64,000 bases of DNA from Acidithiobacillus sp. AMEEHan (GTDB lineage Bacteria > Pseudomonadota > Gammaproteobacteria > Acidithiobacillales > Acidithiobacillaceae): assembly GCF_030996345.1 (NCBI RefSeq), contig NZ_CP118747.1, forward strand, positions 1,362,001-1,426,000, given 5' to 3'. Positions 7,823-18,422 of this stretch are shown one piece after another; position 1 is the first letter of the stretch, and each line of letters begins with the position of its first letter. The translations under genes were made by a program, and so were the position numbers. Under the pieces are notes generated by a model. It saw only the letters and a program-made list of their open reading frames with translations. It was not told the origin of the DNA and did no database searches.

Positions 7823-9024
7823 GCGAGACACCTACGCCACCGCGTATCGAGAGCTTGCGTGTGAGAAATTTCCGCGCACTACAAGATGTTCGCTTGGAGC
7901 GCCTCACGCCGCTGACGGTGTTGTTGGGGCCCAATGGCAGCGGCAAATCTACGGTATTCGATGTCTTTGCGTTTTTGGCTGAGTGCTTCAGCGATGGCTT
8001 GCGCAAAGCATGGGATCGGCGTGGGCGATTTCGCGAGCTGCGCAGCCGTGATCGGGATGGCCCCATCGTGATTGAACTGCAATACCGCGAGCGCCCCGGC
8101 ACGCCGCTCATCACATACCACCTGGAAATCCAGGAGCAGGCCAGAGGGCCTGTGGTTTCGCGCGAATTTTTGCGTTGGAAGCGCGGGCATCCGGCAGCAC
8201 CTTTTCATTTCCTCGACTACCGCTACGGCGAGGGTGAGGTCATCACCGGCGAGATGCCTGAGGCCAGTGACAAGCGCGTCGACAAGCGCCTCTCCGGCCC
8301 GGACGTGTTGGCCGTGAACACCTTGGGCACCTTGGCTGAAAACCCGCGCGTGATTGCGCTGCGTAACTTCATCACCGGCTGGCACCTGTCGTATCTCTCG
8401 GCAGACGCCGCGCGCGGCAATCCGGAGGCTGGAGCCGAGGAGCGCCTTTCACCGACGGGCGATAACCTGCCCAACGTGATTCAGTATCTGCGCGAGCAGC
8501 ACCCTGAGCGCCTGGAACAGATCTTCGAGACGCTGCGGCGGCGCATCCCCCGAATCGAAAAAGTCGAAGCCCAGGTTTTGGAAGACAGCCGCTTGCTGCT
8601 TTTGGTCAAGGATGCACCGTTTTCCAAGCCGGTGCTGTCCCGTTTTGCCTCCGACGGCACGCTGAAGCTGCTGGCCTATCTGACCGTTCTCTACGACCCC
8701 GACCCGCCTCGACTCGTGGGCATCGAGGAGCCGGAAAACTACCTCCATCCGCGCCTGCTGCCGGAGCTGGCCGAGGAGTGCCAGCAGGCGGCGGATCGCA
8801 CGCAACTGATCGTCACCACCCATTCGCCCTTCTTCATCAACCCCCTGCGACCGGAAGAGGTGCGAGTGCTGTACCGCGCCGCCGATGGATATACCCGTGT
8901 GCGCCGGGTGGCCGACATGCCGGGGATACAGCACTTCATCCGGCAGGGAGCGACGCTTGGGGAGCTTTGGATGGAAGGGCATTTCGACGCCGGTGATCCG
9001 CTTGCAATGGGGGATGAGGCGTGA
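7819..9024 (+). CDS. OLD-like / AAA_21-type ATPase
   Basis: A 401-aa ABC-type ATPase of the SMC/OLD kind. Walker [10 protein letters not shown] is at 37-45. The signature-like [11 protein letters not shown] lies near 278, and the Walker B segment [10 protein letters not shown] at 302-311 is followed by an H-loop VTTHSPFF. It has no C-terminal TOPRIM nuclease domain. Start ATG 7819 was chosen because a GGGGAG lies 7 bases upstream. A TTG at 7804 is the alternative. Its stop overlaps the next gene as GTGA. ATPases of this type pair with nucleases or TOPRIM-like partners in phage defence (OLD, PARIS-like systems). The DUF4276 neighbour probably fills that place. Confidence 0.85.
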   Translation: MSETPTPPRIESLRVRNFRALQDVRLERLTPLTVLLGPNGSGKSTVFDVFAFLAECFSDGLRKAWDRRGRFRELRSRDRDGPIVIELQYRERPGTPLITYHLEIQEQARGPVVSREFLRWKRGHPAAPFHFLDYRYGEGEVITGEMPEASDKRVDKRLSGPDVLAVNTLGTLAENPRVIALRNFITGWHLSYLSADAARGNPEAGAEERLSPTGDNLPNVIQYLREQHPERLEQIFETLRRRIPRIEKVEAQVLEDSRLLLLVKDAPFSKPVLSRFASDGTLKLLAYLTVLYDPDPPRLVGIEEPENYLHPRLLPELAEECQQAADRTQLIVTTHSPFFINPLRPEEVRVLYRAADGYTRVRRVADMPGIQHFIRQGATLGELWMEGHFDAGDPLAMGDEA

Positions 9025-9635
9025 CGCAGATCGAGTTTCTGGTCGAAGAGCCTTCGGCAGAAGAAGCGCTTCGGCATGTGCTGCCGAAGCTGTTGCGTGG
9101 CCGTGCGCGATGGAAGCTGATCAATCTGGGGAGCAAACACAAGCTGCTCAAGGCACTGCCGGGCCGACTTGCAGCATACCGTGATCGCATCGACCGGGGC
9201 GAGCCGTTGCGCGTGGTCGTACTGGTAGACCAGGACAGCGACGATTGCGCGTCGCTCAAGCGCCAGCTCGAAGACATGGCGAGGACGGCGGGACTCGCAA
9301 CCAAGACCCACCCCGACGCCCAAAAACACTTCCACGTCGTCAACCGCATCGCAGTCGAGGAGTTGGAATCTTGGTTTATCGGTGACGCTGCGGCTCTACG
9401 TCAGGCGTTTAGCAGCCTGCCTACGGTCGATGTCGGCAAAGGCATTTTCCGCAATCCCGACAATGGCGGCTCCTGGGAAGCATTGCACCGCTTCCTCAAA
9501 AAGCACGGCATTTACAAGAGCAGTTATCCAAAAATCGACGCTGCGCGGCGCATCGCTCCCAAACTCGATCTGCAAGCCAACCGCTCGCGTAGCTTTCAGG
9601 TCTTCGTTCAAGGTGTGGAGGCATTGTTGACATGA
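9021..9635 (+). CDS. DUF4276 family protein, likely partner of the AAA ATPase
   Basis: A 204-aa protein starting at GTG 9021 inside the ATPase stop, so the two are translationally coupled. An N-terminal F-L-V-E-E-P-S opening, a central [11 protein letters not shown] segment and an [10 protein letters not shown] motif fit the DUF4276 family, which has a TOPRIM-like acidic arrangement. Together with the ATPase it resembles a split OLD-type defence module, with the motor and the nuclease-like part on separate chains. Nuclease activity is inference. No metal-binding role has been shown from sequence alone. Confidence 0.78.
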   Translation: MTQIEFLVEEPSAEEALRHVLPKLLRGRARWKLINLGSKHKLLKALPGRLAAYRDRIDRGEPLRVVVLVDQDSDDCASLKRQLEDMARTAGLATKTHPDAQKHFHVVNRIAVEELESWFIGDAAALRQAFSSLPTVDVGKGIFRNPDNGGSWEALHRFLKKHGIYKSSYPKIDAARRIAPKLDLQANRSRSFQVFVQGVEALLT

Positions 9636-9702
9636 CCTGCTGCTTTGATGAACGCGCGTTGGTTCTCCTCTTTGCCGCCGCTGCGGAACGAGAAGAACCG
9701 TA

Positions 9703-12700
9703 ATGGCGTTTCTGTCGGAGGCCGCCGTGGAGCAAGCACTGCTGGAACAGCTTGCCGCGCTGGGCTACCAGATCGAACGAGAGGAGGACATCGGCCCCGA
9801 TGGGCACCGCCCGGAGCGCGAGAGTCACGATGAGGTCGTGCTCAAAAAACGGTTCGAGGACGCCGTCGCGCGCCTGAACCCCGGCCTTCCGTTGGAGGCA
9901 CGTCAAGATGCAATTCGGAAGTTGACGCAGTCCGAACTGCCGTCATTGCTCGAAGAAAACCGCCGCCTCCACAAGCTGATGACCGAAGGCGTGGATGTTG
10001 AGTACTATGCCGACGATGGCACCTTGACGGCGGGCAAGGTCGCGCTCATCGACTTCGAACACCCGGAGCAGAACGATTGGTTGGCGGTGAGCCAGTTCGT
10101 CGTGATCAACGGCCAGAATAACCGGCGCCCCGATGTGGTGGTGTTCGTGAACGGCTTGCCGCTGGGCGTGATCGAGCTGAAAGCGCCGGGGAGTGCGGGA
10201 GCGCATCTCGTGGCCGCATTCAACCAGTTGCAGACCTACAAGAAGCAGATTCCAGCGCTGTTCCACACCAACGCGCTGCTGGTCACCTCGGATGGCATTG
10301 CCGCCCGGGTGGGTTCGCTCTCGGCAGACCTCGAGCGCTTCATGCCATGGCGCACCACCGACGGCGAGGACATTGCCCCGAAAGGTGCGCCGGAACTTTC
10401 GACACTGATTGAAGGCGTATTCGAGCATCGCCGCCTACTCGATCTGCTGCGCGATTTCACGGTGTTCGGCGACACGGGCTCTGGTCTCATCAAGATCATC
10501 GCGGGCTACCACCAATTTCACGCGGTGCGGCACGCAGTGGCATCCACGATTCGCGCTTCTAGCCCTGTGCAAGGTGTGGCCGAAAACCCAACCGACTACG
10601 GTTTGCCGAGTGTGAAGACGCAAAGCCAGGGTGACAAGCGCGCGGGCGTCATCTGGCACACCCAAGGCTCCGGCAAAAGCCTGCTGATGGCGTTCTACGC
10701 AGGTCTTCTGGTCAAACACCCGGCCATGGCCAACCCGACGCTGGTGGTGCTGACCGACCGCAACGACCTCGACGATCAGCTCTTCTCGACCTTCACGATG
10801 TGTCGCGACCTGATCCGGCAGACGCCGGTGCAGGCCGAGAGCCGCGACGATCTGCAAAAGGTCTTGAGCCGGGCATCGGGCGGCGTGATTTTCACGACCT
10901 TGCAGAAATTCGGCGAGATCGCGGAGCCGCTCACCACGCGCCGCAATGTGGTGGTTATCGCGGATGAGGCACACCGCAGTCAGTACGGCTTCAAGGCCAA
11001 GGTGGACGTGAAAACCGGCGAAATCTCCTACGGCTTCGCCAAGTACATGCGTGATGCGTTGCCGAACGCATCCTTCATCGGCTTTACCGGCACGCCCATT
11101 GAGGCGGACGATGTGAACACACCGGCGGTGTTCGGCAACTACATCGATGTCTACGACATCAGCCGGGCTGTCGAGGATGGCGCGACCGTGCCGATCTACT
11201 ACGAGTCGCGGCTGGCGCGCATCGAACTCGACGAGGAGGCGAAGCCGAAGATCGACGCCGAGGTCGAGGAGATTCTAGAGGACGAGGAGGAGCCCTCGCG
11301 CGAGCGTGCCAAGCAGAAGTGGGCCACGGTAGAGGCACTGGTCGGTAGCAACAAGCGTCTGGCGCAGGTGGCAGCCGACATCGTGCAGCACTTCGAGGCC
11401 CGTTTGGCAGCACTGGATGGCAAGGCGATGATCGTCTGCATGAGCCGCCGCATCTGCGTGAAGCTCTACGATGAGATCGTCAAGCTACGCCCAGAGTGGC
11501 ACAGCGACGATGACAACGCGGGTGCGGTCAAGATCGTGATGACGGGCGCGGTAAGCGACCCGCAGGAATGGCAGCAGCACATCGGCAACAAGGCCCGGCG
11601 TGATCTGCTGGCCAAGCGTGCCCGCGATCCCAAAGACCCGCTCAAGCTGGTGATCGTGCGGGATATGTGGCTGACCGGCTTTGACGCGCCGTGTATGCAC
11701 ACCATGTACGTGGACAAGCCAATGCGCGGACACGGGCTGATGCAGGCCATTGCACGCGTGAACCGTGTGTTCCGTGATAAGCCTGCGGGGCTAATCGTGG
11801 ACTACATCGGCATTGCGCAAAACCTGAAATCGGCGCTGCAGCAGTACTCCAAAAACGACCAAGAAAACACTGGCGTTGACGAAACGCAGGCCATCGCGGT
11901 CATGATGGAGAAATACGAAGTCGTACGGGACATGTACCACGGCTTTGACTACGCATCGGCAATGAGCGGCACGCCGCAACAGCGCCTAGCGATGATGGCG
12001 GGGGCCATCGAATGGATTCTCGACCTGCAACAGAAGCTGGCAGCGGAAGAGAAAACCCAGGACGGCAAGAAGAGCGCTCACCGCCGGTACCAGGACGCCG
12101 TGCTGGCCTTGTCCAAGGCGTTCGCCCTGGCGTCCGCCTCCGACGAGGCCCGCGAAATCCGGGAAGAAGTCGGTTTTTTTCAGGCGATCCGCGCCGCGCT
12201 GGTCAAGAGCGCTACGGCTTCTGGCGTAACCCAGCAAGAACGCGAGTTGGCTATTCAGCAAATCGTCAGCCGCGCGGTGGTCTCGACCGAGATCGTGGAC
12301 ATTCTGGCTGCAGCGGGCATCAAGAGCCCGGACATCTCCATCCTATCCGATGAGTTTCTGGCTGAACTCCAGCACATCGAGAAGAAGAACCTAGCGCTGG
12401 AAGCTTTGCGCAAGCTGATCAACGACGGCATTCGCTCGCGCAGCAAGGCCAACGTGGTGCAGACCAAGGCCTTCTCGGAGCGATTGGAGGACGCAGTAGC
12501 GCGCTACCACGCCAACGCGATCACTACCGCCGAGGTGCTGCAGGAGCTGATCGAGCTGGCCAAGGATATCCGTGCAGCGTGCCAGCGTGGCGAAGAATCC
12601 GGGCTGTCAGACGAAGAGATCGCCTTCTACGACGCCTTGGCCGAGAACGAAAGCGCGGTGCAGGTGATGGGTGACGACAAGCTCCGTGTGATTGCCCACG

Positions 12701-12906
12701 AACTGCTGATAGGCCTGCGCGAGAACGTGTCGGTTGACTGGGCACACCGTGACTCGGCTCGCGCCAGGATGCGCGTGCTGGTCAAGCGCATCCTGCGGAA
12801 GTACGGCTATCCGCCTGATCTTCAGGACACTGCCGTACAAACCGTGTTGCAGCAAGCCGAGGCGTTGTCGTCTGGGTGGTCGGTGTCGCGTGGAGGGTCG
12901 CTCTGA
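9703..12906 (+). CDS. hsdR: Type I restriction enzyme R subunit HsdR
   Basis: A full-length 1067-aa ATP-dependent translocase and nuclease of the type I system. The N-terminal nuclease site has Asp144 (RRPDVVVF) and Glu158/Lys160 (VIELKAP). The helicase motor shows Walker A in WHTQGSGKS near 318-326, DEAH at 421-424, the motif III-like GFTGTP near 466, and a late motif [12 protein letters not shown]. The C-terminal part includes the helical region that docks on the methyltransferase. It is separated from hsdS by about 7 kb of Argonaute, ATPase and OLD-like genes, an unusual gap for this operon. The start has a GAAGAACCGTA leader with only a weak ribosome binding site. Confidence 0.95.
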   Translation: MAFLSEAAVEQALLEQLAALGYQIEREEDIGPDGHRPERESHDEVVLKKRFEDAVARLNPGLPLEARQDAIRKLTQSELPSLLEENRRLHKLMTEGVDVEYYADDGTLTAGKVALIDFEHPEQNDWLAVSQFVVINGQNNRRPDVVVFVNGLPLGVIELKAPGSAGAHLVAAFNQLQTYKKQIPALFHTNALLVTSDGIAARVGSLSADLERFMPWRTTDGEDIAPKGAPELSTLIEGVFEHRRLLDLLRDFTVFGDTGSGLIKIIAGYHQFHAVRHAVASTIRASSPVQGVAENPTDYGLPSVKTQSQGDKRAGVIWHTQGSGKSLLMAFYAGLLVKHPAMANPTLVVLTDRNDLDDQLFSTFTMCRDLIRQTPVQAESRDDLQKVLSRASGGVIFTTLQKFGEIAEPLTTRRNVVVIADEAHRSQYGFKAKVDVKTGEISYGFAKYMRDALPNASFIGFTGTPIEADDVNTPAVFGNYIDVYDISRAVEDGATVPIYYESRLARIELDEEAKPKIDAEVEEILEDEEEPSRERAKQKWATVEALVGSNKRLAQVAADIVQHFEARLAALDGKAMIVCMSRRICVKLYDEIVKLRPEWHSDDDNAGAVKIVMTGAVSDPQEWQQHIGNKARRDLLAKRARDPKDPLKLVIVRDMWLTGFDAPCMHTMYVDKPMRGHGLMQAIARVNRVFRDKPAGLIVDYIGIAQNLKSALQQYSKNDQENTGVDETQAIAVMMEKYEVVRDMYHGFDYASAMSGTPQQRLAMMAGAIEWILDLQQKLAAEEKTQDGKKSAHRRYQDAVLALSKAFALASASDEAREIREEVGFFQAIRAALVKSATASGVTQQERELAIQQIVSRAVVSTEIVDILAAAGIKSPDISILSDEFLAELQHIEKKNLALEALRKLINDGIRSRSKANVVQTKAFSERLEDAVARYHANAITTAEVLQELIELAKDIRAACQRGEESGLSDEEIAFYDALAENESAVQVMGDDKLRVIAHELLIGLRENVSVDWAHRDSARARMRVLVKRILRKYGYPPDLQDTAVQTVLQQAEALSSGWSVSRGGSL

Positions 12907-12907
12907 C

Positions 12908-12982
12908 ATGGCTAATCGGGAAGTAGATCTGTTCGTTAAGGATTTTTTAAAGGAAATCCGTGAAGCCCTTAAATACCGATGA
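12908..12982 (+). pseudogene. SIR2-like N-terminal stub
   Basis: Starting 2 bases after the hsdR stop, the frame reads MANREVDLFVKDFLKEIRE and then ends early at TGA 12980-12982. This opening matches what I recall for the N-terminus of SIR2-family defence proteins, which normally continue into an AAIFAGAG NAD-binding motif. That motif is missing here. The gene therefore appears deleted after about 20 codons. Confidence 0.45.
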
Positions 12983-13052
12983 CCTAATTACCTGGGAGGA
13001 ATCCGAAAAATGGAAATTTGACGCATTGGATATGCTTTATGGGATAGTCTAG
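12966..13052 (+). pseudogene. Unidentified coding remnant interrupted by the IS1595-like element
   Basis: In the frame from 12966 the sequence reads PLNTDDLITWEESEKW and on to DALDMLYGIV, then a TAG at 13050-13052 at the edge of an IS-like end. The composition looks like real protein. It joins the SIR2-like stub out of frame, as expected for a deletion join. The family is unknown. Confidence 0.35.
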
Positions 13053-13331
13053 GTGTAGTGGACGCCGTTGTTTTAGAAATACATGCCTCTGAACTATTTT
13101 CAGCAGAAGCTCCTTGTATGCGAATAGAGTTGGAGGGTTGAAGATGAAGGCGGAAGCGGTGAATCTGGTGCAGTGGCGGGAGCGCTTTGGTACAGAGGCG
13201 GCCTGCATGGAAGCGCTGAAGCCGCAGCGCTGGCTAAACTGCTTCCGGTGCCCGATATGTGGGCATGACCACTTGAGGAGGGCGGTGCAACGTTGCTAGA
13301 ATCGGAAAATCTCCGTGCCCAGTACACCTTT
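13050..13331 (+). mobile_element. Internally deleted IS1595-like element (MITE-like)
   Basis: Imperfect inverted ends can be seen around 13050-13066 (AGGTGTAGTGGAC) and 13313-13331 (complement of AGGTGTACTGGGC). They enclose about 280 bp. Inside are the first 51 codons of an IS1595-type transposase and nothing of its catalytic part. No clear target duplication was seen. The exact ends are uncertain. Confidence 0.45.
13144..13299 (+). pseudogene. Truncated IS1595-family transposase
   Basis: A 51-aa remnant from ATG 13144. It has the typical start of IS1595/ISXO2-like transposases: a W-R-E-R-F-G-T-E segment, then the first half of a zinc ribbon (C-F-R-C-P-I-C-G). The second cysteine pair and the whole DDE domain are missing. 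The frame could begin at 13114, but 13144 has a GGAGG-like site about 10 bases upstream. Confidence 0.65.
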
Positions 13332-13683
13332 TAGTGCGTACCACGCTCGAAGGGCCTTGCGCAACGCGGAAACAAAACAGTTATTTCAACATAATCCGTG
13401 TCTGTTGTTGAAAAAATCTTATAAGGTATCCATAATCAATATGTTGCATGGATATTCCAAGGTTGATATCTATACGTATGTGCGCAACCGTTCTGACATG
13501 TACCTTTGATCTTTGCTCACCCTAGTCTCTTGTAGACTTGTTTTTGTTGAAAGTTGGAGTATTGTGGGAAAGCTCGCTGGAATCTCAGGGTTTACTGGCG
13601 GGCCTTTTTTGCTTGTAAGTTGATGAGAGTTGGGGCGAGCCTCTGCACAAAGGGGCATGTGGTAGGGGTGGGAGTTCCGTACA
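13332..13683. other. AT-rich intergenic stretch with no gene
   Basis: No frame here looks coding. The stretch 13370-13560 is clearly richer in A+T than its surroundings, as often seen at island edges. The only structure I can support is the promoter-like pair at 13408-13436. Confidence 0.5.
13408..13436 (+). promoter_or_regulatory. Putative sigma-70 promoter upstream of the c-di-GMP gene
   Basis: TTGAAA (13408-13413) and CATAAT (13431-13436) are 17 bases apart in an AT-rich stretch. The gene start lies about 250 bases downstream, so the leader would be long. Confidence 0.35.
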
Positions 13684-16024
13684 GTGCTCGGTTTGTCGTG
13701 TAATCCAGTGGTGCCCGAGGCGGCAGACGCCGCTTTTCCCTTGGTCGAATCCTTGTGTCTGCTTGGCGAGCGCATCGTTCCTGGAGCGCTGGCGACGGTG
13801 ATGCTTCTGGGATTGGAAGGGGAACTTCGATTGTACGCGGGACCCAGTCTCCCCGAAGGACTGCGGGAGCGCTTCGACGGCTTGCGCGTGATCGAAGGCA
13901 ACGGCTCCTGTGTCAGCGCCGTTCTGAGCGGTGAGAAAGTTTTGGTGCACAACGCAACCGAGGACGAGCGTTGGCTGCGGCTACGCGAACTTGCCCATTC
14001 GTTACAGATCCGCGCCTGCTGGTCGGCACCGATTCGGGATCCTCTTGGCCAGGCAGTTGGCAGCTTTGCACTCACCAGTTTTCGGGTGGGTACGCCGACA
14101 CCAGAGCAGGAGAGATTGCTGGAGGGAATTGCTGCAGTAGTCGCGCAAATCCTCTTCCAGACCCCAGTAGACGGACGTGATCGTAGCTTTGCCGCGGCAT
14201 TGCGTTCGATCAGTGAGGGCGTATTGCTGACGGATGCAGAGCAAAACATTCTGTATTTCAACAACGCATTTGCGCAGATGACGGGCTACGGTCTGGCCGA
14301 ATTGATCGGCAAGAATTGCCGCATATTACAGGGGCCCAAGACCTCAGCCGAAACCATTGCGCGTATACGCCAGCACCTGGATGCAGGGCAGTCTTACAGC
14401 GGAGAAATTCTCAATTATCGCAAAGATGGCAGTTCCTTCTGGAACCAACTGTCGATCAATCCAATACGCGACCATCAGGGGCAGGTGGTTCAGTTTGTGA
14501 GTGTGCAGCGGGATGTCAGCGTGGAGCGCCAGCAGCGCGAGGCGCTGCGCCTTTCCGCGCAAGTATTCGAGGCCCAGGAAGGCATCATGATCACTGATGC
14601 GCAACAGCGCATCGTGCGCGTGAACCAGGCATTTACGCGGCTGACCGGTTATGCCGAAAGCGATGTTTTGGGACTGACGCCGCAGATTCTGCACTCCGGG
14701 TTGCAGAACGGCAATTTCTATGAGCTGATGTGGGAAAAGCTGCAGCGGGATGGCGAGTGGCGAGGAGAAATCTGGAATCGTCGCAAAAATGGTGAATTGC
14801 TCCCCGAATTTCTCCAGATTCGAGCGGTACGTGACAATGCGGGAGAAGTAACCAACTATATTGGCTATTTCCATGATCTTACCCACCAGAAAGCACGTGA
14901 GGCGGAGCTGGAGAAAATGGCGCTGCACGATCCGTTGACCGGCCTGATGAACCGACGTGGGCTGGAAGAGGAATTACCCCGAGCGCGCGCCCGGGCAGAT
15001 CGCAGTGAACGCCTCTTGGCCTTGGTCGTGCTCGATCTGGACGACTTCAAGGAAGTCAACGATCGCATCGGACACGACCTGGGTGACGCCATGTTGCAGC
15101 GGCTCGCGCAGCGTTTGCAGGATTCGTTGCGGCACTCGGATTGCGTTGTCCGAATCGGTGGTGACGAGTTTATCCTGCTGCTCGAAGGGTTGCGCGATAT
15201 TGACCAGCTCGAGAGTGTGTTGCGCAAGGTCAATCTTGCGGTGGAAAAACCATTGGTTCTGGAATCAGGTGAGCAGATTCATCTTCAGGTGAGCATGGGA
15301 GTGAGTATTTACCCACTCTCTGCCAACAGTAACCTCGAGCTGCTGCTGCGAGAAGCCGACCAGGCGATGTTCGAATCCAAACGGAACAAGGGAATTCGGA
15401 ATGCACCGTGGGCATTCTGGAGCGCGGACGAAAGCGTCCAGAGCTTGTATCCGCTGCGGATGCTCTTTCGTGCCGGCGGGCTGCGAAGCTGGTACCAGCC
15501 GATTTGGGATCAACGACGTAAACAGATCGTTGGCTTGGAGGCACTGGCGCGCTTGGTGGACGAGGACGGCAAGGTCTGGGGGCCGGGTGACTTCCTGGGT
15601 CAGCTTACCGAAAGAGATGTCTTTTGTTTGACAGAGCAGATGCTGCGACAGGCGATCGTCGATTTGCAGGCCCTCGAGCGAGAGGGACGGGTATACTGGG
15701 TATCGGTCAACATCGATCCGCGGGTACTGGGTACTGCCTGCATGGGGGCGATAAAAAAGATTGTCGATGATTTCCGCGTCGATCCCGCGCGAATCACTTT
15801 GGAGATTTTGGAAAGTCACGACTTCATCGACCGCCAGATAGCGATGGATCACCTCCTCGATTTGAAGGTGATGGGTTTTCGCCTGGCGCTGGATGATATT
15901 GGCAGTGGATATTCTTCCCTCTTGCGTCTGAAAGAGTTGCCGGTCGATAAGGCAAAGCTGGATCAGGGCTTTGTGCGTTGTCTGGAGGATCGCCCCCAGG
16001 ATCTGCGTTTTGTGCAGTCGGTCT
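13684..16024 (+). pseudogene. GAF-PAS-PAS-GGDEF-EAL protein, 5' part (cut by IS66)
   Basis: The first 780 codons of a signalling protein that makes or degrades cyclic di-GMP. In order: GAF (about 20-160), PAS (170-280), PAS (290-400), GGDEF with an intact GGDEF at 492-496, and EAL starting near 590 with EAL at 619-621 and DDIGSGYSS near 737. The IS66 element enters the EAL domain after VQSV. The frame then runs 47 bases into the IS to a stop at 16071. Removing the IS and one target copy restores one 949-aa reading frame with the segment at 18423-18931. The diguanylate cyclase half could still be made. The EAL half lacks its last conserved blocks. GTG 13684 is the only plausible start after the in-frame stop at 13663, with GGAG 9 bases upstream. 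Confidence 0.88.
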
Positions 16025-16049
16025 GTAACCGGTCTCCCCGCGGCGTTCT

Positions 16050-17645
16050 TTATGCGGGCTTGCGGACGTGATACAGCGGAGAACGCAGGGGGTTGGCGGC
16101 GAAGTGCTCTTTCCAGAGTCTTGGGGTGAGCTGCGCCACGTCCTTGGCGGGGTGGGTGGCCACCCGTTGCAGGACATCGACGAGGTAGTCGTACGGGTCC
16201 ACCCCCTGAAGCCGGCAGGTACTGAGCAGGCTCTGGATGATCCCGAGATACTCGGCGCCCAACTCGGTCCAGCAAAAGAGCCAGTTCTTCCGGCCCAGGG
16301 GAATCGGTCGGATCTGTCGTTCGATGTGGTTGCTGTCTATGGGTACGTCGGGATCTTCCAGAAAGACTTGGAGCGGACCTTTGCGGCTATGGACATAGGC
16401 CAAGGCCTTGGTGAAGAGGTTGCTCGGTAGCAGGGCGATGTCCTGGAGCTGTTGCTCTACCCAGTGGAAGAAGGCTGTCACCAGCGGCAGGGTATGTCGT
16501 CTGCGGTATTCCCGCTTGGCCTGCCCGGTGAGTTGTTTCTCCTGGATTTCTTCCTCGATGCGATAGAACTCCCGGATCTGCCGGAGGGCTTCGGCCACCC
16601 GCTCGGGCTCATGGGCCTCGGCCTTGACGAATTCTCTGCGGCTATGCGCCCAGCACTGGGCATGGACTAGCCCTTCGTTCTCTTTCTGGAACCGGGCATA
16701 GGCGGCATAGCCATCGCTCAGGAGTACGGTGCCCGGCGGCAGCTTGCCGAGTAGCTCTTCGATGTGGACCGTGCCCCGGGTGGCGGCATAGGGAAAGCAG
16801 ATCTCCTGGGCATCGCCAAAGACGGGCCAGAAATACCCTCGGTGCATCTTGCCCTTCCCTGACAATCCGGCCTTGATGGGGGTTTCATCCATGGTCAGCA
16901 CCCGCGATTGGCGAATGCTCTCGAACTGCGCCGCATAAATCGGTGCAAGCAGGAAGATGGAGCGTTGCACCAAGTCCGTGAGCCAGGAGCGGCTCACCCG
17001 CAGCCCCTGCTGGGTCATGCGCTGATGTTGCCGATACAAGGGCAGATGGTAGAGGAATTTGTCGATCAGGATTCCCGCCAGGAGACTGACGTCAGCCCGA
17101 CCACCCTCCAAGACCGCGGCAGGCGCCGGGGCCTGGGTGATCTTTCCGGAGTCGCGCAGTTTCACTACGGGCCGCTCGTATTTGAGAACTACATAGCTGG
17201 CGGGCTCTTGGGCCAAGCGATAGCTGATCTTGGTGTCGATGATCTCATAGGCCGAAGGGTCCAGCCCCTGGGTCTCGGGAGCCGGCAGCACGATGGTTTC
17301 GACCGGCAGGCGCGATTCGTCGAAGAAGGGCAGGCTCTCTGCCTTCTCCTCGGGGCGCTTGGCCACCGTGCGGGTATGGGCAGCGACGGTACGGGTAGGA
17401 ACCGGCTGTTTTTCCTGCGCCTCGAAGATCTCGCCGAGACTGAGCTGCTCTATGGGAGGAGGCGGAAGACGGCGCTCGCTCTTGGGTCCGAAGAGCTGGC
17501 GGCGAAACCAATCCAGCTGGGCTTGAAGACCTTGGATCTGTGCCTGAAATTCTTCCCGCAGGGACTGGTTGAGGAGCACCTGCAATTGCCAAGCGGCGAG
17601 GGCTTCGGGGTAGTTGCGTGGGAGCGAGGAAGTCTCTGTTTCCAT
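16050..17645 (-). CDS. tnpC: IS66 transposase TnpC (DDE)
   Basis: A 531-aa IS66 transposase. It has the N-terminal coiled-coil and leucine-rich region with LDWFRRQLFGPKSER, a zinc-binding linker (about 90-190), and the catalytic core with TMDETPIK and LLSDGYAAY carrying the first two Asp residues. The C-terminal IS66 domain has HIERQIRPIPLGRKNWLF. Length and order are normal, so it is probably active. Confidence 0.95.
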   Translation of the reverse strand: METETSSLPRNYPEALAAWQLQVLLNQSLREEFQAQIQGLQAQLDWFRRQLFGPKSERRLPPPPIEQLSLGEIFEAQEKQPVPTRTVAAHTRTVAKRPEEKAESLPFFDESRLPVETIVLPAPETQGLDPSAYEIIDTKISYRLAQEPASYVVLKYERPVVKLRDSGKITQAPAPAAVLEGGRADVSLLAGILIDKFLYHLPLYRQHQRMTQQGLRVSRSWLTDLVQRSIFLLAPIYAAQFESIRQSRVLTMDETPIKAGLSGKGKMHRGYFWPVFGDAQEICFPYAATRGTVHIEELLGKLPPGTVLLSDGYAAYARFQKENEGLVHAQCWAHSRREFVKAEAHEPERVAEALRQIREFYRIEEEIQEKQLTGQAKREYRRRHTLPLVTAFFHWVEQQLQDIALLPSNLFTKALAYVHSRKGPLQVFLEDPDVPIDSNHIERQIRPIPLGRKNWLFCWTELGAEYLGIIQSLLSTCRLQGVDPYDYLVDVLQRVATHPAKDVAQLTPRLWKEHFAANPLRSPLYHVRKPA

Positions 17646-17660
17646 TGCAGAATCATAGCG

Positions 17661-18026
17661 CTAACTCCCAGTTTCCGCCAGTTTTTCGGGGACTTGGCGC
17701 TGATAGCGACGGCGTGTTTTGGCCACTTCGAGGCCCTCGAGCAGGAGTTTCAAACCGGTCCAATCCAACTCCCCCGCTGGAGGTCGCTGCCAGCTCCAGA
17801 ATTGGCCGCGCTCCAGGCGCTTGGCCCAGAGGCAATACCCTGTGCGATCCCAGTAGATCACCTTCATCTGCGTGGCGCGGCGGTTCACGAAGACGAAACA
17901 GTGCCCAGACAAGGGATCCTGCCCCAGGAACTGCCGCACCAAAGCCGACAGCCCGTCAAAAGACTTGCGCATGTCTACCGGTACCCGGCAGACGAAGACC
18001 CGGATGCGCCCCTCGGGAAAAAACAT
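17661..18026 (-). CDS. tnpB: IS66 Orf2 accessory protein TnpB
   Basis: A 121-aa IS66 Orf2 protein. It shows the conserved VDMRKSFDGL near 17-26, a middle FVFVNRRATQMKVIYWDRTG and WAKRLERGQF. It is needed for IS66 transposition, although its biochemical role is unclear. It starts one base after tnpA ends and lies 15 bases before tnpC. Confidence 0.94.
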   Translation of the reverse strand: MFFPEGRIRVFVCRVPVDMRKSFDGLSALVRQFLGQDPLSGHCFVFVNRRATQMKVIYWDRTGYCLWAKRLERGQFWSWQRPPAGELDWTGLKLLLEGLEVAKTRRRYQRQVPEKLAETGS

Positions 18027-18027
18027 C

Positions 18028-18363
18028 TCAGCCGCGGCGAATGGTAAGGGTGCAGCCGGCGCCCAAGTCCAGACGAATCTCCAAGGAAGAAATCCCTGTC
18101 TCCCGCTCGCTTGGCAATCCCAGCTTCAGGAACTCGGGCAAGGGGGCAACGCTGGAAGATGCCGCCGTCTTTTGGCTGGCCCCACCCCGCAGCCGCTGCC
18201 GCCAGTAGTAAAATTGCGAAAGAACCAGACCCTGCCCTTGGCAAAACTGCGGCGTTGACAGCCCGCTGGTCTCTTGTGCCGTCACCATCTCCTGCCAATA
18301 CCGCGTCTTTTCTTCCGAGCTGCGCATGATCTTACTTCTCCAAGCGTCCCAAGGAGCCATCAT
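18028..18363 (-). CDS. tnpA: IS66 accessory protein TnpA
   Basis: A 111-aa IS66 Orf1 protein with a helix-turn-helix-like region: YWQEMVTAQETSGLST, then FCQGQGLVLSQFYYWRQRL. The true start may be the internal ATG at 18327 (MRSSEEKTRYW), giving 99 aa. It is the first gene of the IS. Confidence 0.88.
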   Translation of the reverse strand: MMAPWDAWRSKIMRSSEEKTRYWQEMVTAQETSGLSTPQFCQGQGLVLSQFYYWRQRLRGGASQKTAASSSVAPLPEFLKLGLPSERETGISSLEIRLDLGAGCTLTIRRG

Positions 18364-18422
18364 GCTGGCAACACAATACCCTCAACGAAAGAACGCCGCG
18401 GAGCGATCGCTTACGTCGGTCT

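Larger units (their letters stand above)
16025..18414 (-). mobile_element. IS66-family insertion sequence, complete, with 8-bp target duplication
   Basis: A 2390-bp element beginning GTAA and ending TTAC, the IS66 hallmark. The terminal inverted repeats share CCGCGGCGTTCTTT close to each end. It is flanked by the perfect direct repeat GTCGGTCT at 16017-16024 and 18415-18422. It carries tnpA, tnpB and tnpC on the minus strand, all open. It disrupts the EAL domain of the surrounding gene, and the identical target copies suggest a fairly recent insertion. Confidence 0.96.

Noticed and set aside
16025-16071. IS-derived tail of the GGDEF-EAL frame as part of the protein
   Set aside because: These codons come from the inverted repeat of the IS66 element and are not conserved domain sequence.
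16908-18047. Plus-strand open frame across the IS66 genes
   Set aside because: Antisense to tnpC and tnpB, whose family motifs are clear.
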